From Candidatus Bathyarchaeota archaeon (GTDB lineage: Archaea > Thermoproteota > Bathyarchaeia > Bathyarchaeales > Bathycorpusculaceae), in NCBI GenBank assembly GCA_025059195.1, contig JANXDU010000029.1, positions 1 to 50,408 of the forward strand: DNA of 50,408 nucleotides. Reading direction: 5' to 3'. Position 1 is the stretch's first letter, and every line of letters starts with the position of its first letter. Positions 1-6,997 of this stretch are shown in pieces. The position numbers and the translations under genes are program-made. The notes under the pieces were generated by a model that saw only the letters and a program-made list of their open reading frames with translations, had not been told where the DNA came from and made no database searches.

Positions 1-27
1 GGGGTTCATTGAAAACAATGTTGGAGG

Positions 28-139
28 CGCCGGGGGTGGGATTTGAACCCACGAGGCCCCATCGGGCCACAGGCTTAATGGCTTTTAGGGGGCGTTGTTG
101 TCTCCAGGCCTGCTCCCTACCTGACTAGGAGACCCCGGC
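28..139 (-). tRNA. tRNA-Ser(GGA) with a 37/38 intron
   Basis: On the minus strand a 7-bp acceptor (GCCGGGG with CCCCGGC), a D-arm, a 5-bp anticodon stem (CAGGC with GCCTG), a long variable arm (5-bp stem GGCCC/GGGCC) and a T-arm with loop TTCAAAT can all be folded. The class II variable arm, anticodon GGA (plus positions 103-105) and discriminator G73 (position 28) give serine. CCA is not encoded (the next bases are CCT). About 26 nt (76-101) interrupt the anticodon loop after position 37, the classical archaeal intron site; a mature tRNA of normal length remains after removal. The BHB around this intron is poor: a 3-bp TGG/CCA central helix, so the exact splice points are tentative. A TATA-like element on the minus strand near 168-180 could drive it. 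Confidence 0.92.
76..101 (-). other. tRNA-Ser intron (37/38)
   Basis: These 26 nt must be removed to close a 7-nt anticodon loop between the two halves of the anticodon stem. The position after nucleotide 37 is the usual one for archaeal tRNA introns cut by the splicing endonuclease. Pairing around the junction is relaxed, so the ends may shift by a base or two. Confidence 0.75.
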
Positions 140-177
140 GCTTGGTCAACTTGAGTGTTTATTTTGTGCCGTTTATA

Positions 178-798
178 TTATCCTTTTTCTGCCATTAGCA
201 CTCGGTAGCCGCTTTCTCTTGCCAGTATTGTGCAGTTTCCGAAAGTTTCATGGAAGATTTGTTGGAGTCTTTTTCCGCCTATTTTTGATTTAAAAACCAT
301 TTGGAGTGTTGCTTTTTCCGCCATGTGTTTCGGTGCTTCGGTTATTATGGCTTTTACTGTGGAAAGGCCGGTGCTCACTGGGGGGTTTGAAAGGATGCAG
401 TGGAAAAGCATGCCTTTGACGGGCTCGTATAGGTTGCCTCGTTTTACTTCAACGTTGTAAACGTTGTTTAGTTCAACGTTGCGCCTTGCAAGCTTAACCG
501 CCCGCTCGTTTACGTCCACCATGATTACGTGCAGTTTTGGGTTAAACGTTGCAGCTGCTATCCCAACGGCGCCGTAGCCACATCCCATGTCCAGCACTAA
601 GCCCGTTTCTGGGAGAACCATGGCTTCTATTAACAGTTTTGTGCCTAAATCCACACGTTTTTTCGAAAATACTCCAGAGGCTGTTAAAAACTTGAAGGAG
701 CGCCCTCTCAAGTAGGTTTGAATTAACCCGAAACGCGGCTTCGACTTGGGTTTCGCCGAGAAATAATGGTCTGTTTCATTTTTTCCATGGGCCATCAT
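178..798 (-). CDS. RsmC-like class I SAM-dependent methyltransferase
   Basis: A protein of 206 aa with the small methyltransferase (MTS) domain. Motif I (LDMGCGYGAVG) lies near residues 69-79, the acidic motif II (VDVNERAV) near 94-101, and the catalytic-type NPP motif (LSNPPVS) near 137-143. N-P-P tetrads of this kind are used by N-methyltransferases acting on exocyclic amines of rRNA, tRNA or proteins, and the RsmC/RlmG group modifies guanine N2 in rRNA. The exact substrate is not readable. The start is taken at an ATG whose ATGA overlaps the cbf5 stop, implying translational coupling; an upstream in-frame ATG at 819 lies inside cbf5. Co-transcription with cbf5 and L14e favours a role in ribosome or RNA maturation. 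Confidence 0.85.
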   Translation of the reverse strand: MMAHGKNETDHYFSAKPKSKPRFGLIQTYLRGRSFKFLTASGVFSKKRVDLGTKLLIEAMVLPETGLVLDMGCGYGAVGIAAATFNPKLHVIMVDVNERAVKLARRNVELNNVYNVEVKRGNLYEPVKGMLFHCILSNPPVSTGLSTVKAIITEAPKHMAEKATLQMVFKSKIGGKRLQQIFHETFGNCTILARESGYRVLMAEKG

Positions 799-1832
799 AT
801 TTCGCCGCTTTTCCAACATTTTGGATAAACTCCCCTAGGCATCAGAACCCGTTTAACTTTTGCCACTACGCCATGCTCCATGCCTAGAATTTCCTCAGCG
901 GAGGCTTGAGCTTCAGCCAAAGCCACCGCTTCACCTTTTAACGTGAAAATCGCCACCATGGAACCAGCGTTTATGCCCGTTTCAAGGGACAAGACTCCAG
1001 GAGCGGTTAAGCTGGCGCCGTGGCAAAGCGCGTCTACGGCGGAATCCCTAACGTAGATTTTGGGAACAAGCGCCAACGCCTTTTCCATGGATTGAATAAA
1101 CTTTCTTAGGACGGCGTCGTCTCCGTTTTCCCGCCACTCCATAAACCAGTAGGCTACATCATGCAAAGTTACAAGGCCCTCTTCCTCGACGAAGGGCCCT
1201 GCCCTTGTTCTGCGAAGTTCTTGCATGTGGGCGCCGCAGCCTAAAACTTCGCCTATGTCGTAGCACAGCTTGCGGATGTAGGTGCCGCCTTCGCATCCCA
1301 CCTTAAAAAGCACGTTCCGCCCATCCATCTCGAGAAAATCGATATAGTAGATTTTCCTCGTCCGCAGTTGACGTTTTACGGAAGCCCTTAACGGCGGCCG
1401 CTGGTAAATCGTGTCTTCAAACTCCTCCAACACTGCTTTTACGCGGTTTTCTGGCACGTCGCCGTGAAGCTTCATGACGCAAACGTATTCCTTACCACTT
1501 AAGAGCAACGCTTGCACTATTTTCCTAGACTCTTCTAAGGTTATGGGAAGCACGCCAGTCACGTTGGGATTTCCCTAACCCACCTTTCCGGCTAAGAGGG
1601 TTTCTAGGGTCCCACCGTGGCCGACCTTTTCCACGCCAGTTATGCGTTTAACCCATGCGGCTACCTCGTGGCTTGTAGGACCGGCTGGCTTGTCTAGGTT
1701 TATGACGCCGAACCTAATGTATTCCCTTGCTGGACGCTCTTCGGGTTTACAACCATATTTGGGGTCTGTTTCGCCTTCAGCCTTAACCAGCAGTTTACGT
1801 TCAACCATCCATGGAGCAACGCTTCTGGGCAT
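795..1832 (-). CDS. cbf5: Cbf5 pseudouridine synthase, intron-containing gene
   Basis: Catalytic subunit of archaeal H/ACA RNPs, which isomerise uridine to pseudouridine in rRNA and also act on tRNA U55. The gene is split: exon 1 is 1832-1604 and exon 2 is 1570-795. Joining them gives a 334-aa protein, the normal family length, with the motif HGGTLDPNVTG restored. The D of this motif is the catalytic aspartate of the TruB/Cbf5 family; it is residue 77 and its GAT codon is split by the intron. The N-terminus carries the archaeal WMVERKLLVK/ETDPKYG stretch, and the last ~85 residues form a PUA domain. Without splicing, translation ends at an in-frame TAG inside the intron after 85 aa. It follows L14e in a conserved archaeal pair and overlaps the downstream methyltransferase. 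Confidence 0.95.
1571..1603 (-). other. BHB intron in cbf5 mRNA (33 nt)
   Basis: The minus strand folds into a complete hBHBh' motif. The exon helix is GGGA/TCCC. The 3-nt bulge AAA (1572-1570) is on the 3' side. The central helix is 4 bp, CCCT/AGGG. The 3-nt bulge AGA (1605-1603) is on the 5' side. The intron helix is AACCC/GGGTT. Cutting after the second base of each bulge removes 1603-1571 and joins ...CTAG to ATCCC..., restoring L-D-P in frame. This is the canonical substrate of the archaeal tRNA splicing endonuclease. cbf5 introns are established in several Crenarchaeota. Confidence 0.93.
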
Positions 1833-1885
1833 TTTTAACGGTACACCTCAATTTAAAAGCAGATAGATGCGCCTAATAACAGTTG

Positions 1886-2176
1886 TCAAGCTTGAGTTAT
1901 GGCTGGTTTGACGGGCTCAGCCATAGCCTCCAATAGGCCTTTCGCCTTTAATGCCTCAACAACTTCCTCGTCGGAGGCCCCACGTTTAATGTCTATTTTC
2001 TCAGCTAAAGGCTCTAAATGGTTCAGGTTTGCCCTTCGCCTCTTAACACCCGTCACGTTTTTGGGCCCTGTGACAAGCACGAAGTTCTTGTCTATCACGT
2101 CGACTACCACACATTTTTTGCCTGCCTCTCTTCCACAGACTTTAACGCATATTCTGCCGACTTCAATTGCTGGCAA
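1886..2176 (-). CDS. rpl14e: Large-subunit ribosomal protein L14e
   Basis: A 96-aa protein with the L14e features: an N-terminal [18 protein letters not shown] stretch forming the KOW-like beta barrel, then [14 protein letters not shown] and NLNHLEP, and a short helical tail. L14e is an archaeal/eukaryotic protein absent from bacteria. The start is a TTG preceded by a GGGAGGAG Shine-Dalgarno at 6-nt spacing. The gene heads a leftward operon with cbf5 and a methyltransferase, the widely seen archaeal L14e-cbf5 arrangement. Confidence 0.95.
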   Translation of the reverse strand: MPAIEVGRICVKVCGREAGKKCVVVDVIDKNFVLVTGPKNVTGVKRRRANLNHLEPLAEKIDIKRGASDEEVVEALKAKGLLEAMAEPVKPAITQA

Positions 2177-2215
2177 AGGCGACTCCTCCCTTTTCTAGGC
2201 ATAAACGTAAACGCT

Positions 2216-2228
2216 CATATTTATAATT
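2216..2228 (-). promoter_or_regulatory. TATA-like box of the L14e-cbf5 operon
   Basis: AATTATAAATATG on the minus strand ends about 40 nt before the L14e start. An archaeal transcript would begin roughly 25 nt downstream, just ahead of the GGGAGGAG ribosome-binding site. Confidence 0.55.
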
Positions 2229-2298
2229 TCAGCTTACAAACGCTTGTTGTAACCGTTAAAAACCGCTTTTTTCGTAATGAAAGCATGGTTGAAAATCT

Positions 2299-3666
2299 TT
2301 ATGTCATGAATTTTTCTACGACATTGTATAGGACGCTTGTTCCAAACACTAGGTTTCTCGTGGAAATGCGCTCGTCTATGCCGTGCACCATTTTTAGGAT
2401 TTCGCCGTAGGGCAGGTCGGAGAGCGTTGGTTGAAAACCGTAACACGTGGCGCCCATTCTTCTGAAGAATCGGGAATCCGTTCCACCAGTCAAGAGAATC
2501 GGGGCTACTGCACAGTTGGGCTCAAACTCTTTTAGAGTTTCCGCCATAATCCTATACAGAGGCGTGTTCATGGGGGATTCTGAAGGCTCGTTGGCTTGAA
2601 TTATCTCAAAATCAAGCTTGTCTAGGCCAATGTCCTTCAAAAGCTCTTTTACGCGGTTTAGGGCTTCGGTTGTGGTTTGCCCAGGCAAAATTCTGCAGTC
2701 GAAGACGGCTTCGCATTCGGATGGGATTATGTTCTCTTTAACGCCGCCATGAATAATTGTGGGGGCTATTGTCATCCTTAGCATCGCGCGAAGCTCTTCA
2801 GCCATAGCCTTGTCTTTTTGGGCTAACAAGTCCAGGACTTCGTCGGCCTTGGCTGGGTTTTGAAGCAGGAAGGTTAGGGCTTCCTTTGCTTCTCTCTGCT
2901 CTTCAGCCATAACTGCCAAAAACTGTTTCACGGTGGGCGTTAGCATGATTTCCGCCCGGTAATTGCCAAGCCTATCCACCACCTTGTTCATGCGGAGGAT
3001 GGCGTTGTCGGCGGCGCCAGGCACTGAGCCATGCCCCGGTCTGCCCTTCGCCTTAACCTTAAACCATAATATGCCTTTCTCGGCTGTTTGAATGGTGAAA
3101 ACGTTTTTGCCGTTTACTGGAACCGCGTGGCCGCCTCCCTCGTTTATGACGTAGTCAGCCCTAACTTTTTCCGGATGGTTGCGGGCAAGCCAGCCGGCGC
3201 CGTATTCTCCGCCTTTCTCTTCGTCGGCCGTCGCCGCCAATATAACGTCGCCTTTAAGCTTGACGCCGTTGCGTTTCAGAAGCTTCAGAACCATGACTTC
3301 CATGGCTGTCATGGACTTCATGTCCATGGCGCCTCTACCCCAGACAAAGCCGTCCTTAACAAGCCCAGAGAAGGGATCAACGCTCCATTCTTTTGGGTTA
3401 GCAGCCACCACGTCCAAATGTGAAAGCAATAGTAGGCTGGGCTTTTTACCAGTGCCCTTCAAGCGGGTGATTATGTTTCCCCTTCCGGAAGCGGACTCTA
3501 AAACCTCGCATTTGAAGCCTTCCTTTTCTAGGGTTTCAGCCAGATATTTAGCTGCTTGGGTTTCGTTTCCAGGAGGGTTTGTGGTGTTTATTTTTATTAA
3601 ATCACTTAGAAGGGTTGCAACTTCTTCTTCAACTTCTTTCAGAAGCTTTGTGCCCATCCATTTCAC
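2299..3666 (-). CDS. M20 family metallopeptidase (ArgE/DapE/carboxypeptidase type)
   Basis: A 455-aa zinc hydrolase of the M20 family, which cleaves acyl-amino acids, dipeptides or N-succinyl/acetyl groups. Metal-site motifs are visible: LLLSHLDVV (His and catalytic Asp), WGRGAMDMKS (bridging Asp), ADEEKGGEYG (catalytic Glu pair) and, near the C-terminus, LLTGGTDSRFF. The insert lid domain lies between the metal-site halves. No signal peptide is present, so it is cytoplasmic. The substrate cannot be told from sequence; in archaea such genes are often annotated as DapE/ArgE/LysK without proof. The GTG at 3666 is preceded by GAAGGTT; an ATG at 3657 is an alternative. It stands between divergent-looking spacers and is probably transcribed alone. 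Confidence 0.88.
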   Translation of the reverse strand: MKWMGTKLLKEVEEEVATLLSDLIKINTTNPPGNETQAAKYLAETLEKEGFKCEVLESASGRGNIITRLKGTGKKPSLLLLSHLDVVAANPKEWSVDPFSGLVKDGFVWGRGAMDMKSMTAMEVMVLKLLKRNGVKLKGDVILAATADEEKGGEYGAGWLARNHPEKVRADYVINEGGGHAVPVNGKNVFTIQTAEKGILWFKVKAKGRPGHGSVPGAADNAILRMNKVVDRLGNYRAEIMLTPTVKQFLAVMAEEQREAKEALTFLLQNPAKADEVLDLLAQKDKAMAEELRAMLRMTIAPTIIHGGVKENIIPSECEAVFDCRILPGQTTTEALNRVKELLKDIGLDKLDFEIIQANEPSESPMNTPLYRIMAETLKEFEPNCAVAPILLTGGTDSRFFRRMGATCYGFQPTLSDLPYGEILKMVHGIDERISTRNLVFGTSVLYNVVEKFMT

Positions 3667-3710
3667 CGTTCAACCTTCAATTTGTGGCAAGATGATTTAA
3701 AACTTTACAT

Positions 3711-4058
3711 TCAACATGTTAGGTGGAAGGCGCCGGCAACCCTTTTGCCAGCTTTCAAAAGCCCGTTGAAAGTTTTGTAGGCTTCCCGTGTGGGCTGGGC
3801 TACGAGTTTTATTCCCCGCTCTTTCAAGGCTTTTTCAACTTCTGGCAAAACCTTGACAAGGCCGGAATAACCCGTGCCAACAACTAACACCTCCGGCGGG
3901 GGTGTTTGACTAAAAACCTCTTTCAAGTCTTCCACGCAAAGTTCGTGGCCCTCCCTCCTCCACCACCCGCTTAAAACTTTTTCTGGAAAAACTATGAGGT
4001 CGCTTGTGTAGCGTTTCCCGCCTATAACCATCACGCCGAAATCATAGGAATCAATCAA
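3711..4058 (-). CDS. Mth938-like domain protein (DUF498)
   Basis: A 115-aa single-domain protein. The pattern YDFGVMVIGGKRYTSDLIVF, then WWRREGHEL, then PEVLVVGTGYSGLVKVLPEV and a C-terminal AYKTFNGLLKAGKRVAGAFHLTC is that of the Mth938 family, related to mitochondrial NDUFAF3/AAMDC. The archaeal members have no established biochemical function. The start is a TTG with GAGG just upstream. It precedes the divergent glycosylase gene, with about 70 nt between them holding the promoters. Confidence 0.85.
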   Translation of the reverse strand: MIDSYDFGVMVIGGKRYTSDLIVFPEKVLSGWWRREGHELCVEDLKEVFSQTPPPEVLVVGTGYSGLVKVLPEVEKALKERGIKLVAQPTREAYKTFNGLLKAGKRVAGAFHLTC

Positions 4059-4128
4059 CCCGCCTCACCACAGAATGTTAATTTTGGATTAAAAGGCTTT
4101 AAAGTCTAACGCCAAAATTCTAGCAGCT

Positions 4129-4716
4129 ATGAACGCGTTGCCAAGAAGCTTTTACGAAAGGGATCCCGCCACAGTGGCAAGGGAGCTTCTTGGAAAAGTG
4201 CTTGTTAGACGTTTGGCAAGCCAAGTTTTGAGCGGAAAAATTGTTGAAACCGAAGCCTACTATGGTGAAGATGATCCGGCCTCAAAAGCCTACAAGGGGC
4301 GAAAAACTTTCAATGAACCCATGTTTCGCGAAGCCGGCCGAACATTCATTTACATGGTTCACGGAAACTGGCTCCTAAACATAGTGGCCCATCCCAAAGG
4401 CAAGGTCGGCGCTGTCTTAATAAGGGCTCTAGAACCTCTTCAGGGAATAGAAGTCATGAAGAAAAACCGGAAAATCGAAAACCTAAAAGCGTTAACCAGC
4501 GGTCCGGGAAAATTGACTAAAGCGTTAGCCATAACAAAAGAACTAAACGGCGTAGATATCACCGAAGGTAATAGCGATCTGGTCATAGTGGATGTAGCTG
4601 AAGCCGGTAAAGAAGGCTTTGATGTTTGCATTTCCCATAGGATAGGCGTGAAAATGGACCTCCCGCAGGGTTTAAGGTTTTACATAAAAGGAAACCGTTT
4701 TGTCTCCAAACCGTGA
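4129..4716 (+). CDS. 3-methyladenine (alkyladenine) DNA glycosylase, MPG/AAG type
   Basis: A 195-aa member of the AAG family, which flips out and excises alkylated purines and hypoxanthine in base-excision repair. The N-terminus LPRSFYERDPATVARELLGK, the catalytic-Glu segment VETEAYYG, the NEPMFREAGRTFIYMVHG motif with its intercalating Tyr region, and LLNIVAHPKG match the family. Length equals bacterial and archaeal members. A TATA-like ATTAAAAGG lies about 40 nt upstream. It is a stand-alone gene, followed by the phosphodiesterase gene. Confidence 0.93.
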   Translation: MNALPRSFYERDPATVARELLGKVLVRRLASQVLSGKIVETEAYYGEDDPASKAYKGRKTFNEPMFREAGRTFIYMVHGNWLLNIVAHPKGKVGAVLIRALEPLQGIEVMKKNRKIENLKALTSGPGKLTKALAITKELNGVDITEGNSDLVIVDVAEAGKEGFDVCISHRIGVKMDLPQGLRFYIKGNRFVSKP

Positions 4717-4784
4717 AAGACAAGAGGTTAACGTTTTAAAATTTATCTACAAAGGAGGACCAAATTATCTGGAAAGAGGTTTGC

Positions 4785-5333
4785 GTGATGCTCAGCCAGG
4801 AAGCCGCTTTAAAACAGGTAAAAGATAAGGGTTCAGCAAAGATTGTGGGGCTTATTTCGGACACCCATGTGCCTGTTCGCGCTCGGGAGATTCCCCAAAA
4901 AGTCTTCGAAATTTTCGAGAAAGCCGACTACATCATTCATGCTGGGGATTTGGTGGATTTAACGGTTATAGATAGGTTGGAGCAGATCGCTCCGGTTTTG
5001 GCCGTTTATGGAAATATGGATGGCCCGGAGATCCGTGGGAAACTCCCTAAAATGAACTCTGTTAAAGTTTTTGACTGGAAGATTGGGGTCATGCACGACC
5101 CTGGAACCATGTTTGGGATGGGGAAGATGCGGGAAATAGCTAAACAGAACGGGTTCCACGTGCTTGTTTATGGGCATACCCATCACCCAAACGTAAGATG
5201 GGAAGGCGAAATCCTTTTCATAAACCCTGGGAGCCCCACCAACCCCATTCCGCCTTTTATTGCAAAGCCGACCGTTGGACTGTTAACGGCAACCAAAGAG
5301 AGGATTTCGCCCGAAATCATCGTGCTTTCATAA
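4785..5333 (+). CDS. YfcE/MJ0936-type metallophosphoesterase
   Basis: A 182-aa calcineurin-like phosphoesterase. Dinuclear metal motifs are in order: ISDTHVP, HAGDLVD, YGNMDG, MHDPG, YGHTHHP and NPGSP. MJ0936 and YfcE hydrolyse artificial phosphodiesters, and natural substrates are unknown. Start choice is uncertain: GTG 4785 and ATG 4788 both follow GAGG at moderate spacing. The best Shine-Dalgarno nearby (AAAGGAGG, 4751-4758) instead sits 5 nt before an in-frame ATT at 4764, which would add seven residues. Confidence 0.9.
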   Translation: MMLSQEAALKQVKDKGSAKIVGLISDTHVPVRAREIPQKVFEIFEKADYIIHAGDLVDLTVIDRLEQIAPVLAVYGNMDGPEIRGKLPKMNSVKVFDWKIGVMHDPGTMFGMGKMREIAKQNGFHVLVYGHTHHPNVRWEGEILFINPGSPTNPIPPFIAKPTVGLLTATKERISPEIIVLS

Positions 5334-5439
5334 GGTTTGATTTTCACTTTAACTCATCTCTCCCCCCGGTGCAGGAATACCACTCCACAGCATGATTTAA
5401 AAGGCAAACGCTGGAAATTGCAGTTTGGCGGGTTCATTT

Positions 5440-5577
5440 ATGGAGCGTTGTAGAAACCCGTGGCATAGGGAGTGCAAAAACGACGACATCGAAGTCTACA
5501 TCATGTTTAAAGGAGAAAAGCTTCCCATTTGTAGGCGTTGCTGGAGCAAGATAGTTGAAAAAGATTTGGAATGGTGA
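5440..5577 (+). CDS. Small Cys-rich (putative zinc) protein, 45 aa
   Basis: The ATG at 5440 opens 45 codons rich in C, W, R and K. Cysteines fall in the pattern C-x7-C near the start and CxxC (CRRC) near residues 31-34, spaced as a possible zinc knuckle, with HxE between them. The reading ends in EKDLEW followed by TGA. The ATG of the next gene overlaps the stop region (5571 versus stop 5575-5577), so the two are likely translationally coupled. I recall similar short proteins in other archaea but cannot name a family. No function assigned. Confidence 0.7.
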   Translation: MERCRNPWHRECKNDDIEVYIMFKGEKLPICRRCWSKIVEKDLEW

Positions 5578-5834
5578 TAGAAATGGAAGGGTTCACTTTG
5601 AACATTGCCAAGTCCTTTTTGGGAAAAAATGTTAACCTCCACCTTAAGGATGGCTCGGTTATTGTTAATGTGCGGCTTGCGGAAATTCGAAAAGACAAGT
5701 TGAAGGGGGAGGTCTCTGTTAAGTGCGTTCCATACGGCAAAGCCGGCGCGCTTCAAATACCCCTAAAAAACATTGCATGGGCGAAGCTCCTAGACTTTAA
5801 CCCGGTTATAACTGACGGTAGACAAGGTGGCTAG
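5571..5834 (+). CDS. Small beta-rich protein, possibly Sm-like fold
   Basis: An 87-aa protein. The stretch LGKNVNLHLKDGSVIVNVRL resembles the Sm1 motif (strand, Gly turn, strand), followed by predicted strands GEVSVKCV and GALQIPLKNIAWAKLL. That suggests a small OB/Sm-like barrel, but the match is visual only. The ATG at 5571 overlaps the preceding 45-aa gene, and a second in-frame ATG at 5583 is possible. The pair precedes purA with its own promoter gap. Function unknown. Confidence 0.7.
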   Translation: MVIEMEGFTLNIAKSFLGKNVNLHLKDGSVIVNVRLAEIRKDKLKGEVSVKCVPYGKAGALQIPLKNIAWAKLLDFNPVITDGRQGG

Positions 5835-5863
5835 AAACTTTTAACATAAAAAACTAAAATAAC

Positions 5864-5873
5864 CTTAAATATG
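5864..5873 (+). promoter_or_regulatory. TATA-like box of purA
   Basis: CTTAAATATG is centred about 36 nt before the purA ATG, so transcription would start close to the start codon with a very short leader. Confidence 0.5.
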
Positions 5874-5904
5874 TTTCAGCAAATTTTCATAACCGTGAGC
5901 AAAC

Positions 5905-6903
5905 ATGCCGTGCACTGTTATAGTTGGCGGTTTCTGGGGAGACGAAGGTAAAGGGAAAATAATTTCTTATTTGGCTTTAAAGGATAAGATAGACGTTTGT
6001 GTTCGAACTGGTTCTGTTAACGCGGCGCACACGGTTTGGCTTGAGGGGAAACGCTACGCGCTCCACATGGTTCCAGCCGCTTTCGTTTATGAAAACTGCC
6101 GCTTGCTTATAGGCGCTGGAGCAAACATTCACGTCGCAAAGTTTCTCGAAGAAGTGGAACTTACAAAGGTGAAGAACCGCATAGGCATAGACCACCAAGC
6201 CTCTGTAATCGAGGAGAAACACTCTGAACAGGACAAGACAAGCGCCCACCTAAAAGGCATAGGCACAACAGGCTGGGGAGTGGGGCCAGCCATAGAGGAA
6301 CGAGTCCGAAGAACAGCCAAACTCGCCAGGGACATTCCGGAACTGCAGCCCTACCTAACCGATGTAGCCTTGGAAGTGAACAACGCCATAGACTCCGGAA
6401 AGAAAGTCATTCTGGAAGGAACACAGGGGCTAATGCTTTCCCTCTTCTTTGGAACATACCCGTATGTTACTGGAAGGGACACAAGCGCCTCCGCAGTGTG
6501 TTCCGAGGCAGGAGTGGGGCCAACAAAGGTTGACGAAGTCCTCATAGTTTTCAAGTCCTTTATGACCCGGGTGGGGGCTGGGCCATTGCCAGGGGAGCTT
6601 TCAAAAGAGGAAGCGGTTAAACGTGGATGGTTTGAGCTCGCCGCCGGCACGGGCCGCGAAAGGCGTTCAGCCCCCTTCAACTTTGAAATTGCGAAGAAGG
6701 CTGCGGTAATAAATGGTGCAACCCAAGCGGCGTTGACGAAGCTGGACGCGTTGTATCCGAACTGTAAGGGTGTGAAAAAATTTGAGGACTTGCCATTAGA
6801 AGCTAAAGCCTTTGTAAAGGAAATTGAACGGCAAATAGGCATTCCAGTGGTTTTAATCGGCACGGGCCCAGACGCCCAAGACATAATTGACAGAAGAACT
6901 TGA
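5905..6903 (+). CDS. purA: Adenylosuccinate synthetase
   Basis: A 332-aa enzyme joining IMP and aspartate with GTP to make adenylosuccinate, the first committed step to AMP. The P-loop/catalytic N-terminus GGFWGDEGKGK, with its catalytic Asp and the GDEGKGK loop, is intact. NAAHTVW, the GIGTTGWGVGP switch region and the EGTQG segment follow. The protein is about 100 residues shorter than bacterial PurA, as is typical for the archaeal short form. It ends in DIIDRRT. The preceding gap holds a TATA-like element. Confidence 0.95.
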   Translation: MPCTVIVGGFWGDEGKGKIISYLALKDKIDVCVRTGSVNAAHTVWLEGKRYALHMVPAAFVYENCRLLIGAGANIHVAKFLEEVELTKVKNRIGIDHQASVIEEKHSEQDKTSAHLKGIGTTGWGVGPAIEERVRRTAKLARDIPELQPYLTDVALEVNNAIDSGKKVILEGTQGLMLSLFFGTYPYVTGRDTSASAVCSEAGVGPTKVDEVLIVFKSFMTRVGAGPLPGELSKEEAVKRGWFELAAGTGRERRSAPFNFEIAKKAAVINGATQAALTKLDALYPNCKGVKKFEDLPLEAKAFVKEIERQIGIPVVLIGTGPDAQDIIDRRT

Positions 6904-6997
6904 CACACTTTTGCAAAATTTTCTTAACCCTTCCTCCATCTCAAAGTTAATAATTCCGGAACGGGAACATGGTAGCAAGTCACAGCGAGGAAACTGT

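Noticed and set aside
795-1832. cbf5 as a frameshifted pseudogene
   Set aside because: The two pieces are in different frames, but a perfect BHB and exact restoration of GTLDPNVTG show a spliced intron.
2018-2446. ORFs on both strands over the L14e promoter and the end of the peptidase gene
   Set aside because: They lie across real genes in shadow frames, with no motif or ribosome-binding site.
6887-6997. Upstream extension of the MFS gene
   Set aside because: It overlaps purA, is polar, and the TTG at 6998 has a good ribosome-binding site.
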